Of a stretch of 64,000 nucleotides of DNA, positions 55,367 to 64,000 are shown one piece after another (the first letter of the stretch is position 1; every line of letters begins with the position of its first letter). The stretch is taken from the NCBI GenBank assembly GCA_902760645.1, contig CACWHC010000001.1, forward strand, positions 124,001 to 188,000. Reading direction: 5' to 3'. The position numbers and the translations under genes were made by a program. The notes beneath the pieces are model-generated. The model ran no database searches, had not been told where the DNA came from, and was given only the letters and a program-made list of their open reading frames with translations. Source of the DNA: an uncultured bacterium (lineage in GTDB: Bacteria > Cyanobacteriota > Vampirovibrionia > Gastranaerophilales > Gastranaerophilaceae).

Positions 55367-56839
55367 TTATATCTTATTCATAACAAGTGCATAAATATCG
55401 TTTGCACAAACTACTATAATTAAAAGAATTAAAAATATAAAGAATACCGTCATAATTTTATCGGCAGTTTCTTCATCAACTTTTTTGCCTCTTATCTTTT
55501 CAATAATCAGGAACAAAACATGCCCGCCATCTAAAGCAGGAATTGGCAAGAAATTGAATATCGCCAAATATAATGAAATAACTGCAGTTAGCAACAATCC
55601 TGAGAACAGACCGCTTGAATGGATAATATCACCGCCTACTTTGGCAACAGCGATAATTCCGTGCAAACTGCTCATCGGAAGTTTACCCGTAAATAACTGA
55701 TACCAACTATAACAGAACAATTTTGTCTGCGTCCATAAATATTTTGTACTTGCACTAATAATTGACGGCACACCTTTTGTGATAACAGGAACTTCTTTAA
55801 TGTCCATCATTATCCCGATAAGTCCCTGTTCATTAGGATAAATAGCCTCTAACTCTATTGTTTCACCGTTTCTCTCAACGGTAATATTCAAAGGACAACT
55901 ATTATCGGTAATTGCATATGCAATATCTGCCAACGAATATGTGCCATCTGAAACTAGAATATTCTTTTCGTTAAGACTGTCCCTTATAGCCTTTTGTGAG
56001 TCAGATAAATCGGTTCGTTTATCTTTATACGCTTCTAATCCGATAATAATATCCTCGTTTAATACAAACGGTTGTTCAGGAACCCTTTTCGGAAGTTTTA
56101 TTATTACATCTGCCGGAATAATTTCATCTCTTGCAAATGCCGGATTTATCTTTTTTAAATTTCCATAATTTTCTTCAAATGAAGCATTATCAACCTTACC
56201 GTCAAATTTTTTACTCAACTGGGCATACATTACAAGTGCATTTGGATTTGTAACGTTTGTACCGTTTATTTGAATAATCTTATCACCTGCCTGCATTCCT
56301 GAATTCCATACAGATTCAGTCTTTTCGGCAGTAATACTCTTAACATAAACATCATACTTGCCGGACGGCATTTTACCCCAAATACCTGCCGTAACCGCAA
56401 CAAACAAAAATGCACAGATTAAATTTGCAATAACACCTGCCGATAATACCCAAAACCGCTGATATGCAGGTCTGTTTAAAAATCTGTCGGGAGAATCTTC
56501 AGGTAAATTTAATTCCTTATCATCATCCGGAAATGCAACATATCCGCCGAATAAAAATGCATGAATTAATATTTCAACATCACCAAATTTCTTACGCCAT
56601 AATGTAGGTCCTATAGGCAGACCAAATGCGAATTTTGTAACTTTCATTTTAAATAATTCCGCCACAAAAAAGTGTCCGGCCTCATGAACCAGAATAAGTA
56701 TACTTAAAAGTATAATCATCTCAACTGTGGCTATAGCCTGTGCCGCAAAAGGTAAAACAGAAGCAGCCCAGTGCAGAATTAATAATGCTGATATCAGCAA
56801 AGTTAGTATTATAGCTGAAATTACAATGGATATGTACAT
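55367..56839 (-). CDS. rseP: Site-2 membrane protease (RseP/M50 family)
   Basis: Intramembrane zinc metalloprotease that cuts anti-sigma factors or other transmembrane substrates. The 490 residues begin with an extra hydrophobic segment, then the zinc motif HEAGH at residues 52-56, membrane helices, one PDZ domain (AGDKIIQINGTNVTN … ITVERNGETI) in the middle, and the second zinc ligand in NFLPIPALDGGH near residue 435. An extra charged insertion around residues 205-300 splits the PDZ region. AAAGG lies before the start. Its target is not visible here. Confidence 0.92.
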   Translation of the reverse strand: MYISIVISAIILTLLISALLILHWAASVLPFAAQAIATVEMIILLSILILVHEAGHFFVAELFKMKVTKFAFGLPIGPTLWRKKFGDVEILIHAFLFGGYVAFPDDDKELNLPEDSPDRFLNRPAYQRFWVLSAGVIANLICAFLFVAVTAGIWGKMPSGKYDVYVKSITAEKTESVWNSGMQAGDKIIQINGTNVTNPNALVMYAQLSKKFDGKVDNASFEENYGNLKKINPAFARDEIIPADVIIKLPKRVPEQPFVLNEDIIIGLEAYKDKRTDLSDSQKAIRDSLNEKNILVSDGTYSLADIAYAITDNSCPLNITVERNGETIELEAIYPNEQGLIGIMMDIKEVPVITKGVPSIISASTKYLWTQTKLFCYSWYQLFTGKLPMSSLHGIIAVAKVGGDIIHSSGLFSGLLLTAVISLYLAIFNFLPIPALDGGHVLFLIIEKIRGKKVDEETADKIMTVFFIFLILLIIVVCANDIYALVMNKI

Positions 56840-56861
56840 AATTTATAAACCTTTATATTTT

Positions 56862-57713
56862 TTACAATAATTCTTTCAAATAATTTGGTAAAGCAAATCG
56901 TGCCAAGTGATAATCTCTGTTATATATTTTACAGGTTTTTGTAATCTCTGCACAACGAGCTTCATCTATGTATGATAAAGGCTCAACATCTTTTGAACAA
57001 AATGCCCAAGCCCAATATCCACCCGGATATGTCGGAATATTTGAAGTATATGTTGAACAAATCGGAAATACTTTTTTCAGTTGAACATACATCTTTTTAA
57101 CAGATTCAGCCTGTGCGAATGGGGATTCTGACTGAGCGACCATTATGCCGCCATCTTTCAGTGAATTTTTTACATTTGTATAAAACTCATCCGTAAATAA
57201 TCCTTCACCAGGTCCCATTGGGTCTGTAGAATCAATAAGAACAATGTCAAATTCATTTTTCTTATCTTTAATATATTCAATTGCATCCTGAACAAGAATT
57301 TCAACCTTTGGATTATCAAGCTCGCAGGATATAGTCGGTAAAAATTCCTTACACGCATCAATTACCATACCGTCAATTTCACAAAGGACGACTCTTTTTA
57401 CGGTTTTGTGTTTAAGTACTTCTCTTATTGTACCGCCGTCACCGCCACCGATTACAAGCACAGTTTCAGGATTTTTATGATTCATCATAGGTATATGTGC
57501 AATCATTTCATGATAATGAAATTCATCACCTTCAGTAGTCATCATTAAATCATCCAGCGTTAGCACTCTGCCTAAACTGCTTTCCGTTTCAAAAACTTCT
57601 ACTTTTTGAAATTCTGACTGTTTTGAAAATAGCACTTTACCGGCTTTTATTGCAATTCCAAAACCGTTTGGCGTAATTTCATGGTAATATCCGTTTTCTA
57701 TACCGTTTTTCAT
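56862..57713 (-). CDS. speE: Polyamine aminopropyltransferase (spermidine synthase)
   Basis: Transfers an aminopropyl group from decarboxylated AdoMet to putrescine. The 283 residues have LGRVLTLDDLMMTTEGDEFHYHEM, the AdoMet loop VLVIGGGDGGTIREVL near residue 83, and LIDSTDPMGPGEGLF with the catalytic Asp near residue 160. I chose ATG 57713 because AGGGAGAA lies eight bases upstream; the longer frame adds an unrelated hydrophobic leader. TATAAT at 57749-57754 (minus strand) suggests a promoter. Decarboxylase partner speD is not in the window. Confidence 0.93.
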   Translation of the reverse strand: MKNGIENGYYHEITPNGFGIAIKAGKVLFSKQSEFQKVEVFETESSLGRVLTLDDLMMTTEGDEFHYHEMIAHIPMMNHKNPETVLVIGGGDGGTIREVLKHKTVKRVVLCEIDGMVIDACKEFLPTISCELDNPKVEILVQDAIEYIKDKKNEFDIVLIDSTDPMGPGEGLFTDEFYTNVKNSLKDGGIMVAQSESPFAQAESVKKMYVQLKKVFPICSTYTSNIPTYPGGYWAWAFCSKDVEPLSYIDEARCAEITKTCKIYNRDYHLARFALPNYLKELL

Positions 57714-57773
57714 TAAAAAGTTCTCCCTAATTCTGTGAACAAATAAAATTATAACATAAACACGCAATAATTA

Positions 57774-58085
57774 TTATTTTCCAAGAATATGAATATGTAA
57801 GTGGAATACTTCCTGTCCTGCTTCTTTTCCGGTATTAATCTGAGTCCTGTACGATTTTAATCCGATTTTTTTTGTAACTTCTTTAACTCCCATCATTAAA
57901 TCAGCTAACAATTCTCTGTCATCAAGTTCATTTAAAGAAGCAACATGCAGCTTTGGAACAACCAATAAATGAATAGGAGCTTTTGGATTTATATCCTTAA
58001 ATACTACTAATTTATCTGTTTCATATACAAATTCCGTATTAAAATCACCATTTACAATCTTACAAAAAATACAATCTTCTGCCAT
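57774..58085 (-). CDS. hinT: HIT-family nucleotide phosphoramidase (HinT type)
   Basis: 103 residues with the histidine triad HLHIHIL near the C-terminus and the family start CIFCKIVNGD. HinT hydrolyses AMP-lysine and related phosphoramidates. GGAGG precedes the start. The four genes from rseP to the glycosyltransferase at 58100 run in one direction with short gaps. Confidence 0.94.
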   Translation of the reverse strand: MAEDCIFCKIVNGDFNTEFVYETDKLVVFKDINPKAPIHLLVVPKLHVASLNELDDRELLADLMMGVKEVTKKIGLKSYRTQINTGKEAGQEVFHLHIHILGK

Positions 58086-58099
58086 TATAACCTCCTTAC

Positions 58100-59179
58100 T
58101 TATATATATTTTTTTATATTACTTAAATAATTTTCGCAACAGGCTTGTTCCGTGTACTGCCTTATAGTTTGTAATGAATTTTCACGAATTTTATTTAATT
58201 CAGAAATATCCATATCCTGAATTTTTTGAACAATATTTTTAATTGATTCTTCATTTGGCTTTACTGTAAATCCGTTTTCACCATTTTTTATAATACCGTC
58301 TATACCATCATTTTCAGTACAAATTGCTACACAACCGCTTGCCATTGCCTCCAAATACACCATGCCAAATGTTTCTCCGGTACTCGGCAAAATAAAAATA
58401 TCGGAATTTCTCATCACATTAAAAACTTCCTTGTGAGGTAACCGTCCTAAAAAAACAACATTGTGGCTATTTATTGATTTCAATCTTGCTAAATCCTCTC
58501 CATCACCCACAACAAATAATTCTACACCCTCAATATCTTTTATTCCATATATTATCTTGTCAATATTTTTCCGCTTAATTAAATTAGCACAGGTAACTAT
58601 TTTTAACTTATCTTTGTTCAGACTGTGCGTAAAATTACTTATTATATATTTTTCATCAATTCCCGAGGGTGCAACAAAAGTTTTACTCTCAAACTGAGGA
58701 AACATCCTCAGTAATTTGTTTTTAATAACGTACGAACGGCAGGCAATAGCTTTTGCATGTTCCAAAGCCTTAATCTCTCGCTTACGAAAATGAAAGGCGT
58801 ATAAAGAATTTGACAATATCTCTATATCAGAATTATGTATGCCTGCAATAAAAGGTAATCCTAATTTATCGGCAAATAAAATTCCGGACGGCATATGAGC
58901 CACAACAATATCATAATCTTCATCTTTAAAATCACCTAACTTCTCTCTGACATTACCCCAAAACGGCATCATATAATTTACATTAAAAACATTCCCGTAT
59001 TGTCCCGTCTTATAATAAGGCTTTTTCCGGATATAGGAATTAAACAAAAAATTAGGCTTTAAAACACAGACATCAACACTCTCGTCACGCCAGCCTTCAA
59101 CAAAATTAAAAAGCGTTTTGGGTGTATTTTTCTCATCGTCTTTTACCGGATATAAATCTGTTACAAATAATATTTTCAT
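58100..59179 (-). CDS. Glycosyltransferase, family 4
   Basis: 359 residues, GT-B fold: KILFVTDLYPVKDDEKNTPK at the start (N-terminal Rossmann), KIVTCANLIKRKN in the second domain and LPSTGETFGMVYLEAMASG with conserved glutamates near residue 275. It probably adds a sugar to a surface glycan or LPS. ATG 59179 matches the family start and lies exactly six bases after TATAGT with no ribosome-binding site, so it may be translated from a leaderless transcript. Confidence 0.88.
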   Translation of the reverse strand: MKILFVTDLYPVKDDEKNTPKTLFNFVEGWRDESVDVCVLKPNFLFNSYIRKKPYYKTGQYGNVFNVNYMMPFWGNVREKLGDFKDEDYDIVVAHMPSGILFADKLGLPFIAGIHNSDIEILSNSLYAFHFRKREIKALEHAKAIACRSYVIKNKLLRMFPQFESKTFVAPSGIDEKYIISNFTHSLNKDKLKIVTCANLIKRKNIDKIIYGIKDIEGVELFVVGDGEDLARLKSINSHNVVFLGRLPHKEVFNVMRNSDIFILPSTGETFGMVYLEAMASGCVAICTENDGIDGIIKNGENGFTVKPNEESIKNIVQKIQDMDISELNKIRENSLQTIRQYTEQACCENYLSNIKKYI

Positions 59180-59219
59180 AAAATCACTATAAAAATAACA
59201 TATTTCTACACTAAAAATC

Positions 59220-59248
59220 AACCCTCTTATACGGAATATAAGAGGGTT
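59220..59248 (-). terminator. Terminator of rplJ-rplL
   Basis: AACCCTCTTATA and TATAAGAGGGTT form a perfect 12-base stem around a short loop; the T run on the minus strand is only partial. Confidence 0.75.
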
Positions 59249-59275
59249 AATTGTAATAAATTGTTTAAAATCAAA

Positions 59276-59653
59276 CTACTTGATTTCAACAGTAGCACCA
59301 GCTGCTTCAAGCTGTTTTTTAATAGCTTCAGCGTCTTCTTTCTTAACGCCTTCTTTAATTGCCTTAGGAGCACCATCAACTAAATCTTTAGCTTCTTTCA
59401 AGCCAAGACCAGTGATAGCACGAACTTCTTTCAATACAGCAATCTTATTAGCACCTGCAGATGCCAAGATTACGTTAACTTCAGAAGCTTCATCTGCTGC
59501 AGGAGCTGCACCTGCTGCTGCAGGAGCTGCTGCAACTGCTACAGGAGCTGCTGCTGATACGCCGAATTTTTCTTCCATAGCTTTTACTAATTCAGCTGCT
59601 TCTAACAAAGTCAATTTTTCAATTGATTCTAAAATAGTTTCTACATTACTCAT
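59276..59653 (-). CDS. rplL: 50S ribosomal protein L7/L12
   Basis: 125 residues, the stalk protein that recruits translation factors. N-terminal dimer helix ([19 protein letters not shown]), Ala-rich hinge ([19 protein letters not shown]) and C-terminal factor-binding domain ([20 protein letters not shown]) are all clear. AAAGGAG precedes the start. Downstream of rplJ in the same transcript. Confidence 0.97.
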   Translation of the reverse strand: MSNVETILESIEKLTLLEAAELVKAMEEKFGVSAAAPVAVAAAPAAAGAAPAADEASEVNVILASAGANKIAVLKEVRAITGLGLKEAKDLVDGAPKAIKEGVKKEDAEAIKKQLEAAGATVEIK

Positions 59654-59744
59654 TATTTTTTCTCCTTTTAATTTTTTTTGTAACTTTTCTATCGGTAATC
59701 TAAATTACCCTATTTATACGGAAACTTGTTCCGCTATGCCGCAA

Positions 59745-60266
59745 TTAAGCAGCTTTTTGATCTCTGACAGCTGCAACAGCTCTTGTAAGTGCTGCCATAA
59801 CGCCATTGATACCAAGTGTAAGACCTGTTGCCGGTGAATTGATAGAACCAAGCATTTTTGCATAAAGTTCTTCTTTTGAAGGAAGATTTGCCAATGCTTT
59901 TGCATCTGCTGCAGATAACAAATTACCTTCCATAACAGCACCAAGAATTTCACCCTTTTTAGTGTCTTTAATAAACTTAGATACAATCTTAGCAGGACTA
60001 ACCTGATCTTCAAACCCAAATGCAATAGCAATAGGTCCTTTCATCAAATCAGTCAAAGGTTCAAAGTCAGTACCTTTTACAGCAACCTTGGCCAATGTAT
60101 TTTTAGTAACCATATAGTCGCCGCCCTGTTTCTGAAGTTCACGTCTTAAATTTGTGATTTCTTCTACGGTATAACCTTTATATTCCGTAACAAGTGCTAC
60201 CTGAGCTTTTTCAACTTTTGCTTTAATTGCATCGATTTTTTCTGATTTAAATGCTTTTGTTGCCAT
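59745..60266 (-). CDS. rplJ: 50S ribosomal protein L10
   Basis: 173 residues, base of the L7/L12 stalk. It has the rRNA-binding N-terminal domain with KAKVEKAQVALVTEYKG, GGDYMVTKNTLAKVA near residue 50 and GPIAIAFGFED near 80, and the C-terminal helix that binds L12 dimers. AAAGGAG precedes the start. L10 normally represses its own operon by binding the leader, a structured example of which lies just upstream. rplK and rplA are not next to it. Confidence 0.97.
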   Translation of the reverse strand: MATKAFKSEKIDAIKAKVEKAQVALVTEYKGYTVEEITNLRRELQKQGGDYMVTKNTLAKVAVKGTDFEPLTDLMKGPIAIAFGFEDQVSPAKIVSKFIKDTKKGEILGAVMEGNLLSAADAKALANLPSKEELYAKMLGSINSPATGLTLGINGVMAALTRAVAAVRDQKAA

Positions 60267-60299
60267 TTTTGCTCCTTTAATGTAATTTCTTTTTATCGA

Positions 60300-60540
60300 C
60301 CTTTGTGTGTCTAAACAATAAAAAATTTTGCAATTCCTACTGTTTAGAACCGCAAAATATTACACACGCATAAATTCAACATAATTTCGACTTGTGTAAC
60401 CTCGATTAGCCATCTTTTCAGATATTTAATGAAACCGGAATCCGATAAAACTCACTTACAGAACATATCTTACAAACTATTTCCGTAATATTCGAGCCTC
60501 TTACCGCCCCGACCCCAGCTAATTGTCTGCGGTCTACAAG
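60300..60540 (-). ncRNA. L10 leader (autoregulatory leader of rplJ-rplL)
   Basis: Minus-strand leader of about 270 bases running from the promoter to rplJ. It opens with GTAGACCGCAGAC, followed by a GGGGTCGGGGCGGTAAGAGG stretch in which ACCGC pairs with GCGGT, and later CGAGGTTACACAAG; these recall the L10-leader family (RF00557). Near the end is an attenuator-type hairpin (see terminator at 60325-60358). L10-L12 protein would bind here to control the operon; the match is by eye. Confidence 0.55.
60325..60358 (-). terminator. Attenuator in the rplJ leader
   Basis: On the minus strand ATTTTGCGGTTC and GAATTGCAAAAT pair (two G-U), followed by a T run. An alternative pairing TCTAAACA (60341-60348) with TGTTTAGA (60310-60317) would overlap it, giving an on/off choice. 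Confidence 0.55.
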
Positions 60541-60544
60541 GTTG

Positions 60545-60573
60545 ATGGTACCAAAAAAATATTCATAAATCAA
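60545..60573 (-). promoter_or_regulatory. Candidate promoter of rplJ-rplL
   Basis: TTGATT (60568-60573), 17 bases and TACCAT (60545-60550) on the minus strand; the predicted transcript start near 60538 is the beginning of the leader. Confidence 0.45.
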
Positions 60574-60582
60574 GAGCCATGC

Positions 60583-61521
60583 TTAATATTTCTTAACTAC
60601 GCTCCATACGGTTTCTTCAGTACTATTATTCAAATCGTATTTACCTTTTACTGCTATATTGTATTTTCTGTTTGCAATTAACTCATATCTGTTTCTAAAA
60701 TTACCAAAACACAATAACTCATTTAATGCATTCAGGTCTAATAATGGTTTAATAGATTTATATGCAGTAACCATAGGAGTAGTCATTTTATAAACTGTTA
60801 CAGCCATCCTTGTTCTGACATTTATTTTCTTAGCTTTATATTCAACTCTCAAATTTTCTATGATTGTAGAAACACTGGTATTTACTAAATCAAAATTATT
60901 TATACTTGTAGAAGACAACAACAATATATCATTATCTTTTGAAAATCTTAATCCTTTAACAAGCTTAATTTGTTCAAAGAATTTGTTGATAATTTCAACC
61001 TTAGCCGCTTCCATATCATCAATACTTGGACCATCATTTCCAATTTGATCTTTGATAACCGATCTGATTCTTATCTGAATAGCCATTAAGAAATTACTTT
61101 GATCCATAATATCCTGCTCAATATCGCTTTTTAATTTTTTATTAAAATCTTCTTCTACTTTCATTTTTGTCGTTACAATTTTAGAATGAATAACAACGCA
61201 AAAACTGTGTAAAGCCATTTTTATCTGAGAAATAAAGAAAGCAAGTACAATACCAAATACAACGAATAATACGAGTCTGCCATCAATATCAGGGTGAGTG
61301 GATTTTATATTTGCACCAAACATTGATGTTACCCATCCTCTGATAAAATCAAAAAACGGATTTATAACATCAAGAGCATTATTGTGAAATACTGCAAGTA
61401 TTACATCTAAACAGCATAAAAATACTGCCAGCAAAACTACTATTTGCAATGCTATACAAGTATGTTCAAAAAATTTTACTATCTGTTTTAATTTTTCAAA
61501 AGATTTAACACTTAATGACAT
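60583..61521 (-). CDS. Membrane protein of unknown function, 312 residues
   Basis: Two membrane helices near residues 25-45 and 85-105 (LVLFVVFGIVLAFFISQI) bracket a short loop with ANIKSTHPDIDGR; the rest is a soluble helical domain after about residue 125 that looks cytoplasmic, ending in a VYKMTTPMVTAYKSIKPLLD stretch. No recognised family. ATG 61521 is preceded by GGTTGGG. It sits 14 bases from panC, so it may be the last gene of the panB-panC transcript. Confidence 0.7.
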   Translation of the reverse strand: MSLSVKSFEKLKQIVKFFEHTCIALQIVVLLAVFLCCLDVILAVFHNNALDVINPFFDFIRGWVTSMFGANIKSTHPDIDGRLVLFVVFGIVLAFFISQIKMALHSFCVVIHSKIVTTKMKVEEDFNKKLKSDIEQDIMDQSNFLMAIQIRIRSVIKDQIGNDGPSIDDMEAAKVEIINKFFEQIKLVKGLRFSKDNDILLLSSTSINNFDLVNTSVSTIIENLRVEYKAKKINVRTRMAVTVYKMTTPMVTAYKSIKPLLDLNALNELLCFGNFRNRYELIANRKYNIAVKGKYDLNNSTEETVWSVVKKY

Positions 61522-61535
61522 TATACCCAACCTTC

Positions 61536-62390
61536 TTAATTAAGTTCTACATTATCGATTAGTCTTACGTTTTCAACTCTTGCTGCAATAAATACAACAG
61601 TATTGTTGTCAGCAACTTTCTTTTCCTCTAAAGTATCTTTATCTCTAAATTCCAGATATTCAAGGGAATGATTTTCATTCAAAAAAGAATATGCTGTTTC
61701 TGATAAAACTTCCGTATCAGTTATACCTTTATTATAACATACCTTTATATTAAATAAAAGTTTACTCAATGCAAGAGCATTTTCTTTCCCCCGTTCAGTC
61801 AGATATTTATTTCTTGAACTTAGTGCTAATCCGCTTTCTTCACGGATAATAGGGCATGGAATTATCTCAACAGGTATGTTCAAATCTTGTACCATTTTTT
61901 TAAGAATTATTAACTGCTGCATATCTTTTTTACCAAAAAATGCAAAATCAGGTTGTACAATATTAAACAATTTATTTACAACCGTACAAACCCCATCGAA
62001 ATGCCCTACACGGGATTTCCCGCACAATTTGTCAGTATAAAAAAATGGCGGAATAACGTATGTCAGAAAATCATTGGATAAGATATGTCCTTCACCGTAC
62101 ATTTCCTTTGGGCTTGGAGCAAAAACAATGTCAACACCCGCAGCTTCACAAAGTTTGTTATCCTCTTCAAGAGTTCTCGGATATTTATCCAAATCCTCTC
62201 CCGGACAAAATTGTATCGGATTTACGAATACCGAAACAACAGTTTTATCGCATTTTTCTACACTTTTATCAATAAGGCTTTTATGACCATTATGTAAAGC
62301 CCCCATTGTAGGAACCAAACCAACTGTTAAACCTTGCTTTTTCCACTCTTTTATTTGTTTTCTTACTTCATCTACTGTATGTAATAACAT
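61536..62390 (-). CDS. panC: Pantothenate synthetase
   Basis: Condenses pantoate and beta-alanine with ATP, last step of pantothenate synthesis. The 284 residues show LVPTMGALHNGHKSL (HxGH near residue 32-38), FFGKKDMQQL near residue 145 and SSRNKYL near residue 185. It lies downstream of panB with a 63-base gap and in the same direction. GAGAGG lies before the start. Confidence 0.96.
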   Translation of the reverse strand: MLLHTVDEVRKQIKEWKKQGLTVGLVPTMGALHNGHKSLIDKSVEKCDKTVVSVFVNPIQFCPGEDLDKYPRTLEEDNKLCEAAGVDIVFAPSPKEMYGEGHILSNDFLTYVIPPFFYTDKLCGKSRVGHFDGVCTVVNKLFNIVQPDFAFFGKKDMQQLIILKKMVQDLNIPVEIIPCPIIREESGLALSSRNKYLTERGKENALALSKLLFNIKVCYNKGITDTEVLSETAYSFLNENHSLEYLEFRDKDTLEEKKVADNNTVVFIAARVENVRLIDNVELN

Positions 62391-62453
62391 TTGTTATACC
62401 TCTCTTCTGAAATTTTTTAAGACTTAAATGTACAAATCCGAAAAAACACTCAT

Positions 62454-63254
62454 TTAAAAAACCTCCGATTCATCGGGGAATTTGCCGTTTTTAACATCAT
62501 CATTAAATTTTTTGGCACTATCAAATATTAATTTTCCCATATCAGCATATTTTCTTGCAAATTTAGGCTTAAATTCCGGATATTTGCCAAATACATCATC
62601 AGAAACAAGAACCTGTGCATCACAATATCTCCCTGCACCGCAAGAAATTGTCGGAATTGTCAAACTATCTGTTATATATTTTGCACTATCTTCCGGCATC
62701 ATCTCAAGAACAATAGAAAATACTCCTGCCTTTTCCAATTTCTTTGCTTGTAACAGAATCTTATTGGCTGCCTCTTTGGTTTTTCCCTGAATTTTATATC
62801 CGCCCAACTGATTCAGGAATTGCGGAGTAAAACCCAAATGCCCCATTACAGGTATTCCTACGGAAGTTAATCTCTCAACAACAGATATAATATAATCACT
62901 TCCGCCCTCTATTTTTACCCCGTTAGCACCAAATTTTATCATTTGACCGCAATTTTTGACCGCATCTTCTATACTTGTATGATAGCTTAAAAACGGCATG
63001 TCGGTCACGACAAAAGCCCTGTTTACACCCTTTGCGACAGCCTTTGTAAATATACTCATTTCTTCAATTCCGACAGAATTGGTATTTTCATACCCTAATG
63101 CCACCATAGCAAGACTATCACCAATTAAAACTATATCTATTCCTGCTTCATCCAAATATTTTGCGGTATAACAATCATAAGCAGTTAAGACTGAAAATTT
63201 TTCTTTATTTGCTTTGTATTGTTTAATTATATTAACGGTTACCTTTTTTGACAT
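62454..63254 (-). CDS. panB: 3-methyl-2-oxobutanoate hydroxymethyltransferase
   Basis: First dedicated step of pantothenate synthesis, making ketopantoate from alpha-ketoisovalerate and methylene-tetrahydrofolate. The 266 residues have LTAYDCYTAKYLDEAGIDIVL, GDSLAMVALGYENT near residue 45, and PVMGHLGFTPQ near residue 135, all in the usual order. With panC it gives the pantoate and pantothenate steps; panD and panE are not seen here. Confidence 0.96.
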   Translation of the reverse strand: MSKKVTVNIIKQYKANKEKFSVLTAYDCYTAKYLDEAGIDIVLIGDSLAMVALGYENTNSVGIEEMSIFTKAVAKGVNRAFVVTDMPFLSYHTSIEDAVKNCGQMIKFGANGVKIEGGSDYIISVVERLTSVGIPVMGHLGFTPQFLNQLGGYKIQGKTKEAANKILLQAKKLEKAGVFSIVLEMMPEDSAKYITDSLTIPTISCGAGRYCDAQVLVSDDVFGKYPEFKPKFARKYADMGKLIFDSAKKFNDDVKNGKFPDESEVF

Positions 63255-63280
63255 AATAACAGTACTCCGGTTATCTTAGA

Positions 63281-64000
63281 TTAATCCTCATCTTTTTTAT
63301 TTTTACCGTTTTTAAGTTCTTTTCTGAACCAGTAGTATATAGCTCTTGCAACACGGTGAGAACTGTGTCTTACAAGACCTTCTCTGCTGTCTTCAATTAA
63401 TTTTTTAGAGAATATTTTAACACCCAGTTTTTTAATATTATCCGAATCAATTTTTACCGGATATGAGTGTGCCATTCTGTATTTATCTGCCAAATTTGGA
63501 GGTAAATAATCGTTAACCAAAACAGCATCAATGAGTTTTCTGCTGTTTGCATGACGCATCAATGCCTGAATATGGTCAGAAGCCGAATATCCATCAGTTT
63601 CACCGGGTTGAGTCATGATATTGCAAACATATATTTTCTTTGCATTAGATGCGACAACCTCTTTTGAGATTTCTTCTATCAAAAGATTTGGAATAACACT
63701 TGTATATAAGCTTCCCGGGCCAAGTATAATTAAGTCGGCACTCTTTATTGCAAAAATAACCTCTTCTAAGGCTTTACACTTCTTAGGGTCAGTATACAAT
63801 CTCTTAATTTTACCGTTAGCTTCAGGAATATTTGACTCACCGTGAACAATTCTGCCGTCTTCCATTTCTGCAACAAGCTTCATATCATCCAATGTAGAAG
63901 GCAAAACCCTGCCCCTGATAGATAATACATTTGAGGATTCTTTAACCGCACGAACCATATCACCCGTAATTGAACATAAAGCCGTAAGGAATAAATTACC
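63281..64000 (-). CDS. yvcK: YvcK/CofD-like gluconeogenesis factor (5' partial)
   Basis: The frame is open to the right edge, so the N-terminus is outside the window. The visible ~240 residues have the family middle and end: GNLFLTALCSITGD at the edge, LIILGPGSLYTSVIPNLL near the middle, and NIMTQPGETDGYSASDHI. YvcK binds UDP-GlcNAc and helps link carbon metabolism with cell-wall building; it is related to CofD transferases but lacks that reaction. The basic C-terminus ends KNGKNKKDED. It is upstream of panB in the same direction, 26 bases away. Confidence 0.9.
   Translation of the reverse strand, partial: GNLFLTALCSITGDMVRAVKESSNVLSIRGRVLPSTLDDMKLVAEMEDGRIVHGESNIPEANGKIKRLYTDPKKCKALEEVIFAIKSADLIILGPGSLYTSVIPNLLIEEISKEVVASNAKKIYVCNIMTQPGETDGYSASDHIQALMRHANSRKLIDAVLVNDYLPPNLADKYRMAHSYPVKIDSDNIKKLGVKIFSKKLIEDSREGLVRHSSHRVARAIYYWFRKELKNGKNKKDED

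Noticed and set aside
59280-59837. Plus-strand frame opposite rplL and the end of rplJ
   Set aside because: It mirrors the alanine-rich hinge of L7/L12 and the L10 gene; low-complexity shadow.
1-64000. tRNA or rRNA genes
   Set aside because: I saw no cloverleaf-like segments with a TTCGAA-type loop and CCA-adjacent stem, and no conserved rRNA stretches; this was by eye and could miss a divergent tRNA.

Overview
The window looks like a chromosome segment from a non-photosynthetic relative of Cyanobacteria, most likely a gut Gastranaerophilales (Melainabacteria/Vampirovibrionia). The best evidence is the RNA polymerase. The beta' subunit is split into separate rpoC1 (31937-33655) and rpoC2 (28015-31893) genes at the cyanobacterial position, and rpoC2 carries a long insertion after its trigger-loop start. 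An outer membrane is implied by lpxD-lpxC-fabZ, a heptose nucleotidyltransferase and an MCE protein. The DNA is visibly AT-rich, and many hypothetical proteins have no family I recognise. The lineage assignment is inference; no rRNA or tRNA gene was found.

Layout. 1-3.8 kb: split chromate transporter and pyruvate phosphate dikinase. 3.8-10.8 kb, minus strand: two surface-polysaccharide glycosyltransferases, a YkgJ-type cysteine-cluster protein fused to a secreted-looking half, a 54-residue small protein, a nitrilase-family amidohydrolase, purine nucleoside phosphorylase and a probable omega subunit. 10.8-18 kb: MCE protein, upp, nadE, mutL and an orphan DNA methyltransferase. 18-28 kb: a glycine-heptad protein, a LysM membrane protein, fusA followed by an odd GC-rich repeat element, a large lineage-specific protein and two DUF3137 paralogues. 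28-37 kb: rpoB-rpoC1-rpoC2. 37.5-44.2 kb is the accessory region: an exosortase with an EpsI-like tail, its probable substrate (a polytopic VIT/vWA protein ending in PEP-CTERM), a secreted protein, and a prepilin-like protein whose C-terminus looks like a diversity-generating-retroelement variable region, next to an XRE regulator. 44.3-50.9 kb: asd, heptose/lipid A genes with a repeat-flanked four-helix-bundle gene inside, and a uvrC without its usual C-terminal domain. 51-64 kb: AGCS symporter, ACT protein, third DUF3137 protein, prmC, rseP, speE, HIT protein, glycosyltransferase, rplJ-rplL with an L10-type leader, panC, panB and a partial yvcK.

Most of the window is core metabolism, translation, transcription and envelope building. 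The points most worth follow-up are the exosortase/VIT-vWA pair, the pilin with the variable-region-like end and its operator-like promoter, a recurring -10/six-base/ATG arrangement that suggests leaderless mRNAs, and two families of short repeats that run into the ends of coding genes (fusA and the heptose nucleotidyltransferase).
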